A stretch of 64,000 bases of DNA, taken from contig NZ_BAABRO010000005.1 of NCBI RefSeq assembly GCF_039545035.1, forward strand, positions 531,605 through 595,604, read 5' to 3'. The stretch comes from Novipirellula caenicola. Lineage in GTDB: Bacteria; Planctomycetota; Planctomycetia; Pirellulales; Pirellulaceae. Each line of letters opens with the position of its first letter. The stretch's first letter is position 1. Of this stretch, positions 46,634 through 55,925 are shown piece after piece. A program made the translations under genes and the position numbers. The notes under the pieces were generated by a model. That model saw only the letters and a list, made by a program, of their open reading frames with translations, ran no database searches and was not told the DNA's origin.

Positions 46634-47213
46634 TGATGCTCGGGGACAGAGCAGATGCTCGGGGACAGAGATGCTCGGGGACAGAGCATGATGCTGCGGC
46701 AGGCGGGGTCACCCTGTGAGGACTAGGGGCCGGCAATGCGGCTGATTGCCGGTGCGTTGCGTTAGATGACCGATGCCGATCGCAACCTGCTCGGCTCAAG
46801 ACTAGAGCAAACGCGGCACAACCATGCACCCTTTTGATATCGACTGCGTCATGTCGTTCGCCGTAGCGAAAAATGGGGGACGGTGGTAGTCGGGAATGAT
46901 AGCAGTGATGCGTCAGCCTGGGCAGCGAATGAATAATCGCAGGACATGCTAGCAACCGGGGAGCGTTGCTCCTCTTTTGCCGGGATCGCACTCTTTCCCC
47001 GGGTGCGGAGATGAGCTGCGGTCACAATTGTGCTCTGTCCCCAATCTCCGTCCCCAATCTCCCATTGTGCTCTGTCCCCAAACTCCCCAAACTCCCTGTC
47101 CCTAAGCTCCCCACCGAGTGAGGGTATGAGCTATGGTTGCAATTGTGCTCTGTCCCCCGACTGCTATTGTGCTCTGTCCCCCGACTGCTGTCCCCCGACT
47201 GCTCGTCCCCCGA
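46634..47213. repeat. REP-like element with GGGGACAGAGC ends, copy 1
   Basis: Starts with three GCTCGGGGACAGAG(CA) units, then a common 350-bp core (GATGCTGCGGCAG, the hairpin CCGGCAATGCGGCTGATTGCCGG cited for its CCGGCAAT/ATTGCCGG arms, CTCGGCTCAA) and ends with many TGTGCTCTGTCCCC units, the inverse of the left end. It has no transposase. Short frames inside it are shared between copies but show no protein character. Confidence 0.85.
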
Positions 47214-47319
47214 CTGCTGCTAGGGAACGGGGGTAATTGAACCCAAGATTGGTGAGCCGCCGGGGAAAGTGTTCCCGCCGCCATCAAAAAACTCATCGGC
47301 TCCGGAGCCTCCGAGCAAG
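47214..47319 (-). pseudogene. Duplicated 3' end of the neighbouring repeat-protein gene
   Basis: This 106-bp stretch is identical, apart from about one base (T for C at 47252), to 47811-47916, the 3' end of the next gene, with a constant offset of 597 bp. It encodes the same last residues (LLGGSGADEFFDGGGNTF, then PILGSITPVP and a stop) but has no upstream gene: element copy 2 stands where the rest should be. It is a fragment, not expressed as protein. Confidence 0.85.
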
Positions 47320-47810
47320 GACGATGCTTGGGGACAGAGCATGATGCTGCGGCAGTCGGGGTCACCCTGTGAGGACTAGGGTCCGGCAATGCGGCTGATT
47401 GCCGGTGCGTTGCGTTAGATGACCGATGCCGATCGCAACCTGCTCGGCTCAACACTAGAGCAAACGCGGCACAACCATGCACCCTTTTGATATCGACTGC
47501 GTCATGTCGTTCGCCGTAGCGAAAAATGGGGGACGGTGGTAGTCGGGAATGATCGCAGTGATGCGTCAGCCTGGGCAGCGAATGGATAATCGCAGGACAC
47601 GCTAGCAACCGGGGAGCGTTGCTCCTCTTTTGCCGGGATCGTACTCTTTCCCCGGGTGCGGAGATGAGCTGCGGTCACAATTGTGCTCTGTCCCCAATCT
47701 CCGTCCCCAATCTCCCCCTGTCCCCAATCTCCCCACCGAGTGAGGGTGTGAGCTGTGGTTGCAATTGTGCTCTGCAATTGTGCTCTGTCCCTCGACTGCT
47801 AGTCCCCGGG
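47320..47810. repeat. REP-like element with GGGGACAGAGC ends, copy 2
   Basis: Same core as copy 1 with a few substitutions and a shorter right end. It lies between the duplicated gene fragment and the real 3' end of the repeat-protein gene. Confidence 0.85.
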
Positions 47811-47816
47811 CTGCTG

Positions 47817-49919
47817 CTAGGGAACGGGGGTAATTGAACCCAAGATTGGCGAGCCGCCGGGGAAAGTGTTCCCGCCGCCATCAAAAAACTCATCGGCTCC
47901 GGAGCCTCCGAGCAAGTGGACTGCATCGCCGAACACACAGTCGGTCACGGAAATGGAATCGTCACCGGTACGGGTGCCGATCACCGACTTGCCGATCACC
48001 TCCACCGAGTCGAGGATCACTTCATCGCGTCCATTGGCGGCGCCGGTAAAGTGGATGTCTCCGCCGATAAGGCTGTCGCTGATTCGGGCGAAGCTATCGT
48101 AGGTGAAATCGCTCGTACCCGTCCCATTGAAAACCAAAATATTGAGGTCGCCCGCAATGGCATTGCCATATAGCTCGGTATAGACGCCCGCGGCAGTGCC
48201 ACCGTACCCGCTGGAGACCGCCGTGCCGGGATATTGCCGGATCGTTACATCGCCGTCGATGATATTTGCGTCAACGAAGGCCGAATTCGCGTAACTGTAG
48301 CCGCTGTCGCCACTGGAGGTTGCTGTCGCTTTTGAATTGATCAGCGAGACATCGCCCAAAATTTCGTTTTCAGCGATGTTTCCGTAGTTGCCACTACTCG
48401 TGCTGTAGTCACCGGTGGTTGTACCAAAGCCAGCACCATGTTGGATCTCGACATCCCCTTGGATGAAATTGCCAGTGACGAACGAATCGTTGCCAGCAGC
48501 GAACGAAGCGTAACCATCCGATGTTCCTCTTCCCGTGCGAGTTTGGATCGAGACATCACCGACAATCGATTCGTTGTACGAGACGAAGTTCAACGTTCCA
48601 GCCGCATTGCTGCCAGATGCCGTCGCCATCGTATCGAGGTTCTTAATCGTTACATCGCCAGCGATCATTCCGTTGAATCCGACAACATTGAAATTACCGC
48701 CAGCGTCATACCCGGTGGCGTTGCCTCTGCCTTGACTGATCCAGACATCGCCGCCAATTCCGCCAACGATCCCATTGCCGTAAACCCCCGCGAGATTTCC
48801 ACTGGCGTAACCGGTCGTGCTATTCGCCGTGCCATGACGCTGCTCGATTCGGATGTCACCCGCAATCGTGTCGTTGTTATTGACGATCGTGTAATTGCCA
48901 TAGGCATCCGCCTCGTCCGACGTGGCGTTTGCGTCATGGTGTTTAACAGAAACATCGCCTTGAATCGAACCATTGGAGCTAACACTAGCGAAGTTGGCGG
49001 TTGCGTAACCGTAGGTGCTTTGCGCTGTCCCATTCCGCTGGTTGATCTGGACGTCACCTCCGATTTCCAAATTATCGGAAACGATCGCATAGTTACCGTA
49101 GTTGTCTTCAGCGTTTGATGCACTATGGCCGTCCAAATGATTGATTGCCACGCCGCCTGCGATTTCGTTCACGAAAATCGAGGTAGAGTTACCACGGCTT
49201 AGCAATAGAGGGGTTCCACCGCCCGAGCCATTGCCGCTGGTGACATCCACACCTCCATCGATGTCGTTGAAAATCACGGTCACCACGTTACCATTCGCCA
49301 CCGTATCATCGCTGGTGGCGGTCGCGTTGCCATTGCGGACGACGACGTGCCCACCGATGACATTGTCAATCACATCGGTTTGGGTGCCAATGGCATTGAT
49401 GGACGTGTTGTTAGCGGTGTTGTCACCGTTGGAAACGTTGACGTCGCCGCCAATCGTGTTTTCGATGAATTGGGTGACCTGGGCACTTATCTTGGTTGTG
49501 GATACCAGATTGCTGTCACCATTGTTGACTGTTACGTCACCTGCGATGTCAGACATTTCAATAACGATTTGGTTGGATCCGTCACCGCCATGAATGTTGA
49601 GATTACCTGCGATGGCAACGTTATTAATATAAGCGTTGTCATCGCCTTGACGTAGGTTCACGATCACGTCTCCCGTGACCGCAGGCACAGCAAACGAGTC
49701 GGCCGGCAGCGTATTGATCGTGGTGCCCGCGTTGCCGGTCACCTCAAAAAATCCAGCCACCGCTTCGATCGCGATATCGTTGTCTTCGGCGTCACACGTG
49801 ATCTGCAAGTCGCCGGCGACGATTACCGCATCGCAGTTGCCCGCCAAAAGTTTGCGAGTCTCAAGTAGTTCCAAACGCAATCGACGTCGTCGACGGTTGC
49901 GAAGTGCTCGTTTATCCAT
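47817..49919 (-). CDS. Secreted repeat protein with planctomycete LExRxLLAG N-terminus
   Basis: A 700-residue protein from the ATG at 49919 (MDKRALRNRRRRRLRLELLE). The Arg-rich start followed by LELLETRKLLAG is a motif common at the N-terminus of large exported planctomycete proteins. About 18 repeats of roughly 30-40 residues follow, each with IGGDV or IAGDV and a following hydrophobic turn (for example EIGGDVQINQRNGTA, TIAGDIRIEQRHGTA), ending with LLGGSGADEFFDGGGN, a calcium-type turn. The regular pattern suggests a right-handed beta-helix or similar surface structure. The 3' end has been copied 597 bp away with an adjacent element. The gene contains many near-identical repeats and may be length-variable. 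Confidence 0.8.
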   Translation of the reverse strand: MDKRALRNRRRRRLRLELLETRKLLAGNCDAVIVAGDLQITCDAEDNDIAIEAVAGFFEVTGNAGTTINTLPADSFAVPAVTGDVIVNLRQGDDNAYINNVAIAGNLNIHGGDGSNQIVIEMSDIAGDVTVNNGDSNLVSTTKISAQVTQFIENTIGGDVNVSNGDNTANNTSINAIGTQTDVIDNVIGGHVVVRNGNATATSDDTVANGNVVTVIFNDIDGGVDVTSGNGSGGGTPLLLSRGNSTSIFVNEIAGGVAINHLDGHSASNAEDNYGNYAIVSDNLEIGGDVQINQRNGTAQSTYGYATANFASVSSNGSIQGDVSVKHHDANATSDEADAYGNYTIVNNNDTIAGDIRIEQRHGTANSTTGYASGNLAGVYGNGIVGGIGGDVWISQGRGNATGYDAGGNFNVVGFNGMIAGDVTIKNLDTMATASGSNAAGTLNFVSYNESIVGDVSIQTRTGRGTSDGYASFAAGNDSFVTGNFIQGDVEIQHGAGFGTTTGDYSTSSGNYGNIAENEILGDVSLINSKATATSSGDSGYSYANSAFVDANIIDGDVTIRQYPGTAVSSGYGGTAAGVYTELYGNAIAGDLNILVFNGTGTSDFTYDSFARISDSLIGGDIHFTGAANGRDEVILDSVEVIGKSVIGTRTGDDSISVTDCVFGDAVHLLGGSGADEFFDGGGNTFPGGSPILGSITPVP

Positions 49920-50400
49920 TTGTAATGGAGGTCGCTCAGAATCAAACCACGTCACAGGCCGGGGAGATCGGGGCATTATTCTTTGCCTTGAAAACTTGGT
50001 GTTGAATGGAGATCATTCGCATCAAACTCGGGTACAATAGGCAGCAATGACTCCCATGTGAGTTCAGTAGGTGCATACTATTGTTGCAAATTTGCAGTGG
50101 AAGTGTGGTGAAAAAATTCTGATTGGGAAAAATCAATGACGCTGTGAAGAAGCGACAGCTGCACTCGTCGAAATCGATCGATACAGTTACTTGCACGCTG
50201 CACACCCATGCACTGTACAGCCATACCGGCATCAAATTGATTCAAAGGTTTCCTGCGGAGATCGTGGTTTTGTAGTGTGGCCAAGCTTGCTTCGTTATCA
50301 CCCCGTGATCGCATTGCCATAGCGGTTACCGAGCACGTTCGGACTTATTGCAGCATAAAAAAATTGGTTACATACCACATCGCTTGGTATATTTATTCCC

Positions 50401-51471
50401 ATGCTAAATTCGATCCCACAAACGTCGCCGCTTGGTTTCAATATTCTCAGTTCTCGTAACTTTACCTCGTGGCTGGCTAGTGAAAACGTCAGTCTTGCGC
50501 TGAGTACCTATCAGTCAGGCGAGTTGTTTTTGATCGGCCGCCAAGCGGACAATAAGATTTCCATCTTTGAACGCAAGTTTGCTCGATGCATGGGCTTATG
50601 GAGTGATTCACAGACACTCTGTTTGGCGTCGGTCTACCAGATTTGGCGGATGGAGAACATGCTTGTTGCCGGCCAAATGGATGACGGGTATGACCGCGTT
50701 TACGTGCCACGCGTTGGCTATACCACGGGCGACGTCGATGCTCATGACGTAGCCATGGAATCCGATGGACGACTGGTCTTTGTCAGCACCATGGCGAGTT
50801 GCTTGGCGACGACGAGCGACCGCTACAATCTCCAACCGCTGTGGCATCCGCCGTTTATCAGCAAGATTGCTTGGGAGGACCGCTGTCACCTTAACGGGTT
50901 GGCCTTGAAAGACGGTCAAGCTCGCTATGTGACTTGTTGTAGTCAAAGTGACATTGTCGATGGTTGGCGAGACGCTCGTGCCGATGGGGGTTGCGTGATC
51001 GACATCACCTCCAACGAGATCATCACGCAGGGACTGTCGATGCCACATTCGCCTCGAGTCTATCGAGACCGATTGTGGCTACTTGATTCGGGTCGCGGCA
51101 ATCTCGGATTCATCGATTTGGCCACCGGCAAATTCGAGCCCATCGCATTTTGTCCCGGTTACGCGCGTGGGCTGGCGTTCGTCGGTGATTACGCCGTGGT
51201 TGGGCTGTCACTTCCGCGACGCGAAAACTCGTTCCACGGATTGGACTTGGATCAAAATTTGGCCAAACGAGGCGCCCGTGCCCGTTGTGGCTTGCAAGTG
51301 ATCGATTTGCGGAGCGGTGATGCCGTCCAGTGGATTCGTATCGAGGGAAACATTCAAGAGCTTTATGATGTCGTTACACTTCCTGGTGTCGTACGACCCA
51401 AAGCACTCGGGTTTCTGACCGACGAAATTCATCATAGCCGCGTGCTGCCGCCGCAGGTGAACCAGCTATAG
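50401..51471 (+). CDS. TIGR03032 family protein
   Basis: A 356-residue protein, no signal peptide. The family pattern is visible: LSTYQSGELFLIG, DAHDVAMESDGRLVFVST, CHLNGLALKDGQARYVT, MPHSPRVYRDRLWLLDSG and PGYARGLAF, quoted for their cores. These read as beta-propeller blades. TIGR03032 proteins occur next to carbohydrate or tetratricopeptide genes, function unknown. The upstream gap 49977-50400 is AT-rich and holds no gene or element that I recognise. Confidence 0.85.
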   Translation: MLNSIPQTSPLGFNILSSRNFTSWLASENVSLALSTYQSGELFLIGRQADNKISIFERKFARCMGLWSDSQTLCLASVYQIWRMENMLVAGQMDDGYDRVYVPRVGYTTGDVDAHDVAMESDGRLVFVSTMASCLATTSDRYNLQPLWHPPFISKIAWEDRCHLNGLALKDGQARYVTCCSQSDIVDGWRDARADGGCVIDITSNEIITQGLSMPHSPRVYRDRLWLLDSGRGNLGFIDLATGKFEPIAFCPGYARGLAFVGDYAVVGLSLPRRENSFHGLDLDQNLAKRGARARCGLQVIDLRSGDAVQWIRIEGNIQELYDVVTLPGVVRPKALGFLTDEIHHSRVLPPQVNQL

Positions 51472-51568
51472 CAGCCGGCTCGATCTGGCTCGATCTGGCT
51501 CGCCTTTGCGATTCTTTCGATGATTGAGCTCAGTATGATCACTTGGCTCAATCGGTCTGCGCGGCGAA

Positions 51569-51781
51569 TCACGTTGACGGGCAAGTTAGAGTTCCGTTTC
51601 GAACCGCGTTTGCGGTCAAGAGTATCGCTGCGGCGAGGCATCCAATCCCGATAACCACGTAGCCGACTCGGAACGCTAGCGCGTTATCGGTCGGCTCGAA
51701 CGTTGCCAAAAAGCCGAAACCACAAAATGCCACGACGACAAAAAGCATCTGAGCAGCGAGGGCGGCAGCAAGTCGTTTCAT
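51569..51781 (-). CDS. Small two-helix membrane protein
   Basis: A 70-residue protein with two hydrophobic helices (LAAALAAQMLFVVVAFCGFGF and VGYVVIGIGCLAAAILLTA) and a loop between. No family recognised. Its ATG overlaps the stop of the DUF2256 gene by 4 bp (TGA/ATG), so the two are an operon. Confidence 0.65.
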   Translation of the reverse strand: MKRLAAALAAQMLFVVVAFCGFGFLATFEPTDNALAFRVGYVVIGIGCLAAAILLTANAVRNGTLTCPST

Positions 51782-51945
51782 GATTGCTTTTCCTTTTCAC
51801 TCGCCGTATCGCCGCGATGTTTCCGGCACTTGTCGCTACAATACTTGACCTCGTCCCAAACCTTTGCCCATTTCTTCCGCCACTGAAACGTTCGTCCACA
51901 GACGACGCAGGTTTTCTCTGGCAAGCTAGGTTTCTTGTGTGGCAT
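51778..51945 (-). CDS. DUF2256 zinc-ribbon protein
   Basis: A 55-residue protein from the ATG at 51945 (MPHKKPSLPEKTCVVCGRTF). The CxxC pair (CVVC) and the later CSDKC make a four-Cys zinc ribbon, and WRKKWAKVWDEVKYC is the DUF2256 hallmark. Function unknown; it is usually found beside photolyase or membrane protein genes. Confidence 0.9.
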   Translation of the reverse strand: MPHKKPSLPEKTCVVCGRTFQWRKKWAKVWDEVKYCSDKCRKHRGDTASEKEKQS

Positions 51946-51960
51946 TGCGACTAGACTACG

Positions 51961-52351
51961 TCGGAGACAGAGCATGATGCTGCGGCAGGCGGGGTCACCC
52001 TGTGAGGACTAGGGTCCGGCAATGCGGCTGATTGCCGGTGCGTTGCGTTCGATGACCGATGCCGATCGCACCTACTCGGCTCAAGACTAGAGCAAACGCG
52101 GCACAACCATGTACCATCTTGTTATCGACTGCGTTATGTCTTTCTCCGTAGCAAAAAATGGGGGTGGTGGTAGTCGGAAATGATCGCAGTGATGCGTCAG
52201 CCTGGGCAGTGAATGAATAATCGCAGGACACGCTAGCAACCGGGGAGCGTTGCTACTCTTTTGCTGGGATCGTACTCTTTCCCCGGGTGAGGCTATAGCT
52301 GTGGTCGCAATTGTGCTCCGTCCCCAAGCTCCGTGCTCGTCCCCAAGCTCC
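51961..52351. repeat. REP-like element with GGAGACAGAGC/GTCCCC ends, copy 3
   Basis: The same core as copies 1 and 2 (CATGATGCTGCGGCAGGC, CCTGTGAGGACTAGGGTC, CTCGGCTCAAGAC) with more substitutions and a decayed left end (TCGGAGACAGAG). It separates the DUF2256 gene from the exported methyltransferase gene, about 15 bp from the DUF2256 start. Confidence 0.8.
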
Positions 52352-52477
52352 AACGAAAGTGGCCGTGCTCGGCAAGTCGATCGATTTTTGCGGCCAGAAC
52401 GAACCGGCCAAGAAGCCCCCGAGGTTACGCTACGCGACTTCGACTAAAATCACTGCCTCCGGTTCGTGGGGAACATG

Positions 52478-53302
52478 ATGGCCCCGTCCCTGTTCCTGCC
52501 CCTTCCTTCAGCCTGTTTTTATAACATCGTGTTGCATTCTCATTCGCGCCGCCGATTCCTTGTAGGTTCGCTAGCTCTCTGCCTTGCCAATGGCTGTTCG
52601 CGTGACCAACGCGACGAAGTGGATTATCCCTTTAAGGTGGCGCAAACGTGGACCGCCGAAGGCGTGATGCACGGTGACATCGTCCAGTTTGAATCGGTGT
52701 TCTGGGAACCGGCGGACACGATCTCGCTGCGCAAGCTGATTGTCGAGGACGGGATTTGCAGCAGTCGCGATGTCTTGGAGATCGGGACGGGCACGGGACT
52801 GATCGCCGTGCTCTGCTTGCAGTACAACGCCAACTCGGTGGTCGCGACCGACATCAATCCGGCGGCTGTGAACAACGCGAAATACAACATCGCCATGCTC
52901 ACCGAATCGACGCAGGCGGATGTACGGCAAGTCCCCCATGATGCACCGATGGCCTTTTCCACGATCGGCGATCGCGAACGATTCGATCTGATCCTTTCCA
53001 ATCCACCCTGGGAAGACGGCACGGTCGAGAAGCCAGCGGAACACGCCTTTTACGATCCAAATTTTGCCTTGATGGATTCGTTGCTCGATGGATTGCCGCA
53101 ACATTTAAACATTGGCGGACGCTGCTTGCTGGCTTACGGACATTTGCCAGCCATCGAACGTTTATTGCAACAGGCAACCCAGCGCGGATACGGATGCAAG
53201 ATTTTGGACGATCGTAAACTGGAGGATTTGGAGACCGATTTTCTCCCAGGCATGCTGATCGAAGTCACCGTGCCAGCACACTCGCTCTCCTCCAACCACT
53301 AG
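52478..53302 (+). CDS. SAM-dependent methyltransferase with a Tat/lipobox-like signal
   Basis: A 274-residue protein from the ATG at 52478, preceded by TGGGGA at a fitting distance. Near residue 24 SRRRFLVGSLALCLANGC is a twin-arginine signal followed by a lipobox-like LANGC. The catalytic domain is a class I methyltransferase: VLEIGTGTGLIAVLCLQ (motif I), SVVATDINPAA (acidic residue of motif II), then LILSNPPWEDG, the NPPW motif of N-methyltransferases acting on an amide or amine nitrogen (HemK/PrmC, rRNA and DNA enzymes). A later start at GTG 52529 would shorten but keep the twin Arg. Export would be surprising because SAM is cytoplasmic, so either the signal is not used or the protein has a new role. 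Confidence 0.8.
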   Translation: MAPSLFLPLPSACFYNIVLHSHSRRRFLVGSLALCLANGCSRDQRDEVDYPFKVAQTWTAEGVMHGDIVQFESVFWEPADTISLRKLIVEDGICSSRDVLEIGTGTGLIAVLCLQYNANSVVATDINPAAVNNAKYNIAMLTESTQADVRQVPHDAPMAFSTIGDRERFDLILSNPPWEDGTVEKPAEHAFYDPNFALMDSLLDGLPQHLNIGGRCLLAYGHLPAIERLLQQATQRGYGCKILDDRKLEDLETDFLPGMLIEVTVPAHSLSSNH

Positions 53303-53604
53303 CCAAGCGTCTTCGGATACATCCCGAAGAGGCCGACCATTTTGTTTGGCCAACATGGGAACAGAGCATGTTGCTGTGGTGGGCGGCAATGCCTTCGGAG
53401 GGTTGAGGCAAGTGTCGGCGCGGTTTGCAGTGTGTTCGTTCGAAGAACGTCGGCGATCTCGAATCACGCGGCTCTGGTTCTCAGCGAACGTCTTAGTACT
53501 CTCGCACGTTGAAGTCCGACACAATCCGACATCGCCAGTGAACTCACACGTGGCGGAATGTTATGAAATGCCGCAAATCGTTGATGCTCAAGGAGATCGG
53601 CGCA

Positions 53605-53640
53605 CGAAAAAAGCCGCTTGTGATTTCACAAGCGGCTTTC
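53605..53640 (-). terminator. Rho-independent terminator of tRNA-Ala
   Basis: On the minus strand AAAGCCGCTTGTGA pairs with TCACAAGCGGCTTT and runs into a T tract. It starts 5-7 bp after the mature tRNA end. A 14-bp stem, the strongest in the window. Confidence 0.9.
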
Positions 53641-53644
53641 TGAG

Positions 53645-53717
<73 letters not shown>

Positions 53718-53741
53718 GGAAGGTCGTTTTGTCTGTCGCAA

Positions 53742-53771
53742 AGCGTACTGACTGGCCCCATCCTTCGTCAA
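53742..53771 (-). promoter_or_regulatory. Candidate tRNA-Ala promoter
   Basis: On the minus strand TTGACG at 53771-53766 and TACGCT at 53747-53742 with an 18-bp spacer. Transcription would start about 15-20 bp before the tRNA. The gap 53718-54103 holds nothing else. Confidence 0.45.
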
Positions 53772-54103
53772 GTCCCGCTCGTTTTCTTCGCCAAAAAAAC
53801 AGCCGTCGCATCCCGCAAAACCGATTGCAGACCACTCAGAGGAGTGGATCATGCCGGTTTTGCTGATTTTATTGCCGCTAACGATTCCGAAAACCACACC
53901 GCTTTTGCGACAAAATTGCCCCCGCAGCCCACTCCAACATCGAAGTTGGAGACGGTTTGCAGCGGGAAGGTTCGCTCGGTACTCGAGCGCGGAATCGAGG
54001 GAACCGTCGAGCTGACTAGCGTCCGCAGCCGTCGTTTTGATCGCAGCGCAATCAGCGACATTCCGAACGGTGCGGCGATCGACGACGATGGTTCGCAGCG
54101 CGA

Positions 54104-55657
54104 TCAGCGACGTTGCTGCTTGGCTCGCTTGCGAATCGGCTGGATCGGGTCGAGCGTTTCATCGTCGTATTGCTTTCGCAACCGAGCGAGCTCGGATTCC
54201 ATTTCCGCCCGGACGCTGGCGTATTCGGGGTTTGCATAGACGCTGTTCAACTCGTTGGGATCCTTTTGCAGATCAAACAATTCCCAATCATCAATCGCCT
54301 CGCCTTCGAGTGCATAAAAGCGAATCAGCTTGTGACGGCCATTGGTCACACCATAGTGCCGGGCGACATTATGAGCCCCTGGGTTTTCGTAGTAGTGATA
54401 GTAAAACGTCTTTCGCCAATCTGCGGGCGTGTTGCCTTTGAAAATTGGCACCAAACTGCGGCCTTGCATGTCGCTGGGGATGTCGGTTCCGGCGATGTCC
54501 AGGAACGTTTCGGCGTAATCAAGATTCGAAACAATGTCGTTGTTGACCGAGCCCGGTTTCACCACGCCAGGCCAGCGGACCATCAACGGCGTTTTGAGCG
54601 ATTCTTCGTACATCCAACGTTTGTCGAACCAGCCGTGTTCGCCTAAGTACCAACCTTGATCCGACGAGTAGATGACGACGGTGTTGTCCGCCAAACCGGC
54701 TTCGTCTAGATAGTCCAGCACCGCTCCGACACTGTCGTCAACGCTCTTGACGCAGCGAAGGTAATCTTTGACGTAACGCTGGTACTTCCACTGGACGATC
54801 TCTTTCTCGGTCATCGTGGCCTGCGCCTTTTTGAACGCTTCGTTCTTGGGGCCATAGGCGGCGTCCCAAGCTTTGCGTTGTTCGGCGTTCATCGTTCCAT
54901 AGCCGGTCAGTTTCAGGTCGTTGGAGTTGAGATGTTCCTTGATCGTCATCTGTTGACGCGATGCAGAGCGGGTGCGACCCGAGTAGTCGTCCCACAGCGT
55001 TTCGGGTTCGGGGATCGTGACGTCGTCGAGCCAGTTGAGGTACTTCGGACTGGGCATCCAATTGCGATGCGGCGCCTTGTGTTGGCACATCAGCATGAAG
55101 GGCTTGTTGGGGTCACGTTGCTCTTTGAGCCACGCCAACGTTTTTTCGGTGATGATCTCGGTGGTGTATCCGGTGTGCGGCCGCATGACGGGATTGCCAT
55201 CGGGTCCGGCGGTCAACATCGGCGGATTGTAGTACGGGCCTTGCCCCTTCAAGACGTCGTAGTAGTCGTAGCCCTGCGGGGTAGAGACGAGGTGCCACTT
55301 GCCGACCACGGCGGTTTGATAGCCGTTGGCCTTGAGCAATTTTGGAAACGTTTGCTGGTCGCCGTTGAAGCGATCGCGATTGGTTTTGAAGCCATTGATA
55401 TGGCTGTATTTACCGGTTTGGATCACCGCTCGGCTGGGGCCACAGATCGCATTGGTGACGTAGCAGCGATCGAACCGCATGCCTTCGTTGGCGATGCGGT
55501 CGAGGTTCGGCGTGGTGATGCGGGCCGGATCGTACGCACTGAGTGCTTGTTCACAGTGATCGTCGGTAAAGATAAAGACGATGTTCGGCGGCGAGGCAGC
55601 TTGGGTGACCGCCGTGGCGACAAGTGCGATTAGGGTCGCTAGAAGGGGGGATTTCAT
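54104..55657 (-). CDS. Exported formylglycine-dependent sulfatase
   Basis: A 517-residue family S1 sulfatase from the ATG at 55657 ([20 protein letters not shown] signal peptide). [19 protein letters not shown] has the metal-binding Asp pair with an extra Cys-Glu. The formylglycine Cys is Cys72 in [16 protein letters not shown] (CxPSR), VVGKWHL and [19 protein letters not shown] hold further active-site residues, quoted for their [13 protein letters not shown] part. The [10 protein letters not shown] form is typical of sulfatases acting on sulfated glycans such as heparan, chondroitin or choline sulfate-type groups. It is convergent with the tRNA region and divergent from the DUF1080 gene. 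Confidence 0.94.
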   Translation of the reverse strand: MKSPLLATLIALVATAVTQAASPPNIVFIFTDDHCEQALSAYDPARITTPNLDRIANEGMRFDRCYVTNAICGPSRAVIQTGKYSHINGFKTNRDRFNGDQQTFPKLLKANGYQTAVVGKWHLVSTPQGYDYYDVLKGQGPYYNPPMLTAGPDGNPVMRPHTGYTTEIITEKTLAWLKEQRDPNKPFMLMCQHKAPHRNWMPSPKYLNWLDDVTIPEPETLWDDYSGRTRSASRQQMTIKEHLNSNDLKLTGYGTMNAEQRKAWDAAYGPKNEAFKKAQATMTEKEIVQWKYQRYVKDYLRCVKSVDDSVGAVLDYLDEAGLADNTVVIYSSDQGWYLGEHGWFDKRWMYEESLKTPLMVRWPGVVKPGSVNNDIVSNLDYAETFLDIAGTDIPSDMQGRSLVPIFKGNTPADWRKTFYYHYYENPGAHNVARHYGVTNGRHKLIRFYALEGEAIDDWELFDLQKDPNELNSVYANPEYASVRAEMESELARLRKQYDDETLDPIQPIRKRAKQQRR

Positions 55658-55925
55658 GCTGTGTAGAGGCAATTTGGGGGGAGTGAGAGGAAAACCAATT
55701 GAAAATATCTTAACTCGAATCCTGTGGCCGGGGGCATCGCTACAATGCGAAACCTCGCCAAAACGATGGGTTTACGGCAAGAAATCGCGGCAAAACCGTA
55801 GCCCGCCGAGGACCCGCTAACTATTTTAGGAGCGGACGAAGTCCGTCATCACCGATCGCGATTTCCCGCAGATCTTTCTCTCCCCCACGAACCTCTCTCC
55901 TTTCCCCCGCAGAAACGAAACGAAC

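Noticed and set aside
46596..47608. Conserved minus-strand frames inside the REP-like elements (shared between copies)
   Set aside because: Their conservation follows from the DNA copies being similar. There is no transposase motif such as the HUH pair, and the ends of the frames vary.
53844..54239. Frame between tRNA-Ala and the second sulfatase
   Set aside because: It overlaps the 3' end of the sulfatase on the opposite strand and contains no conserved motif.
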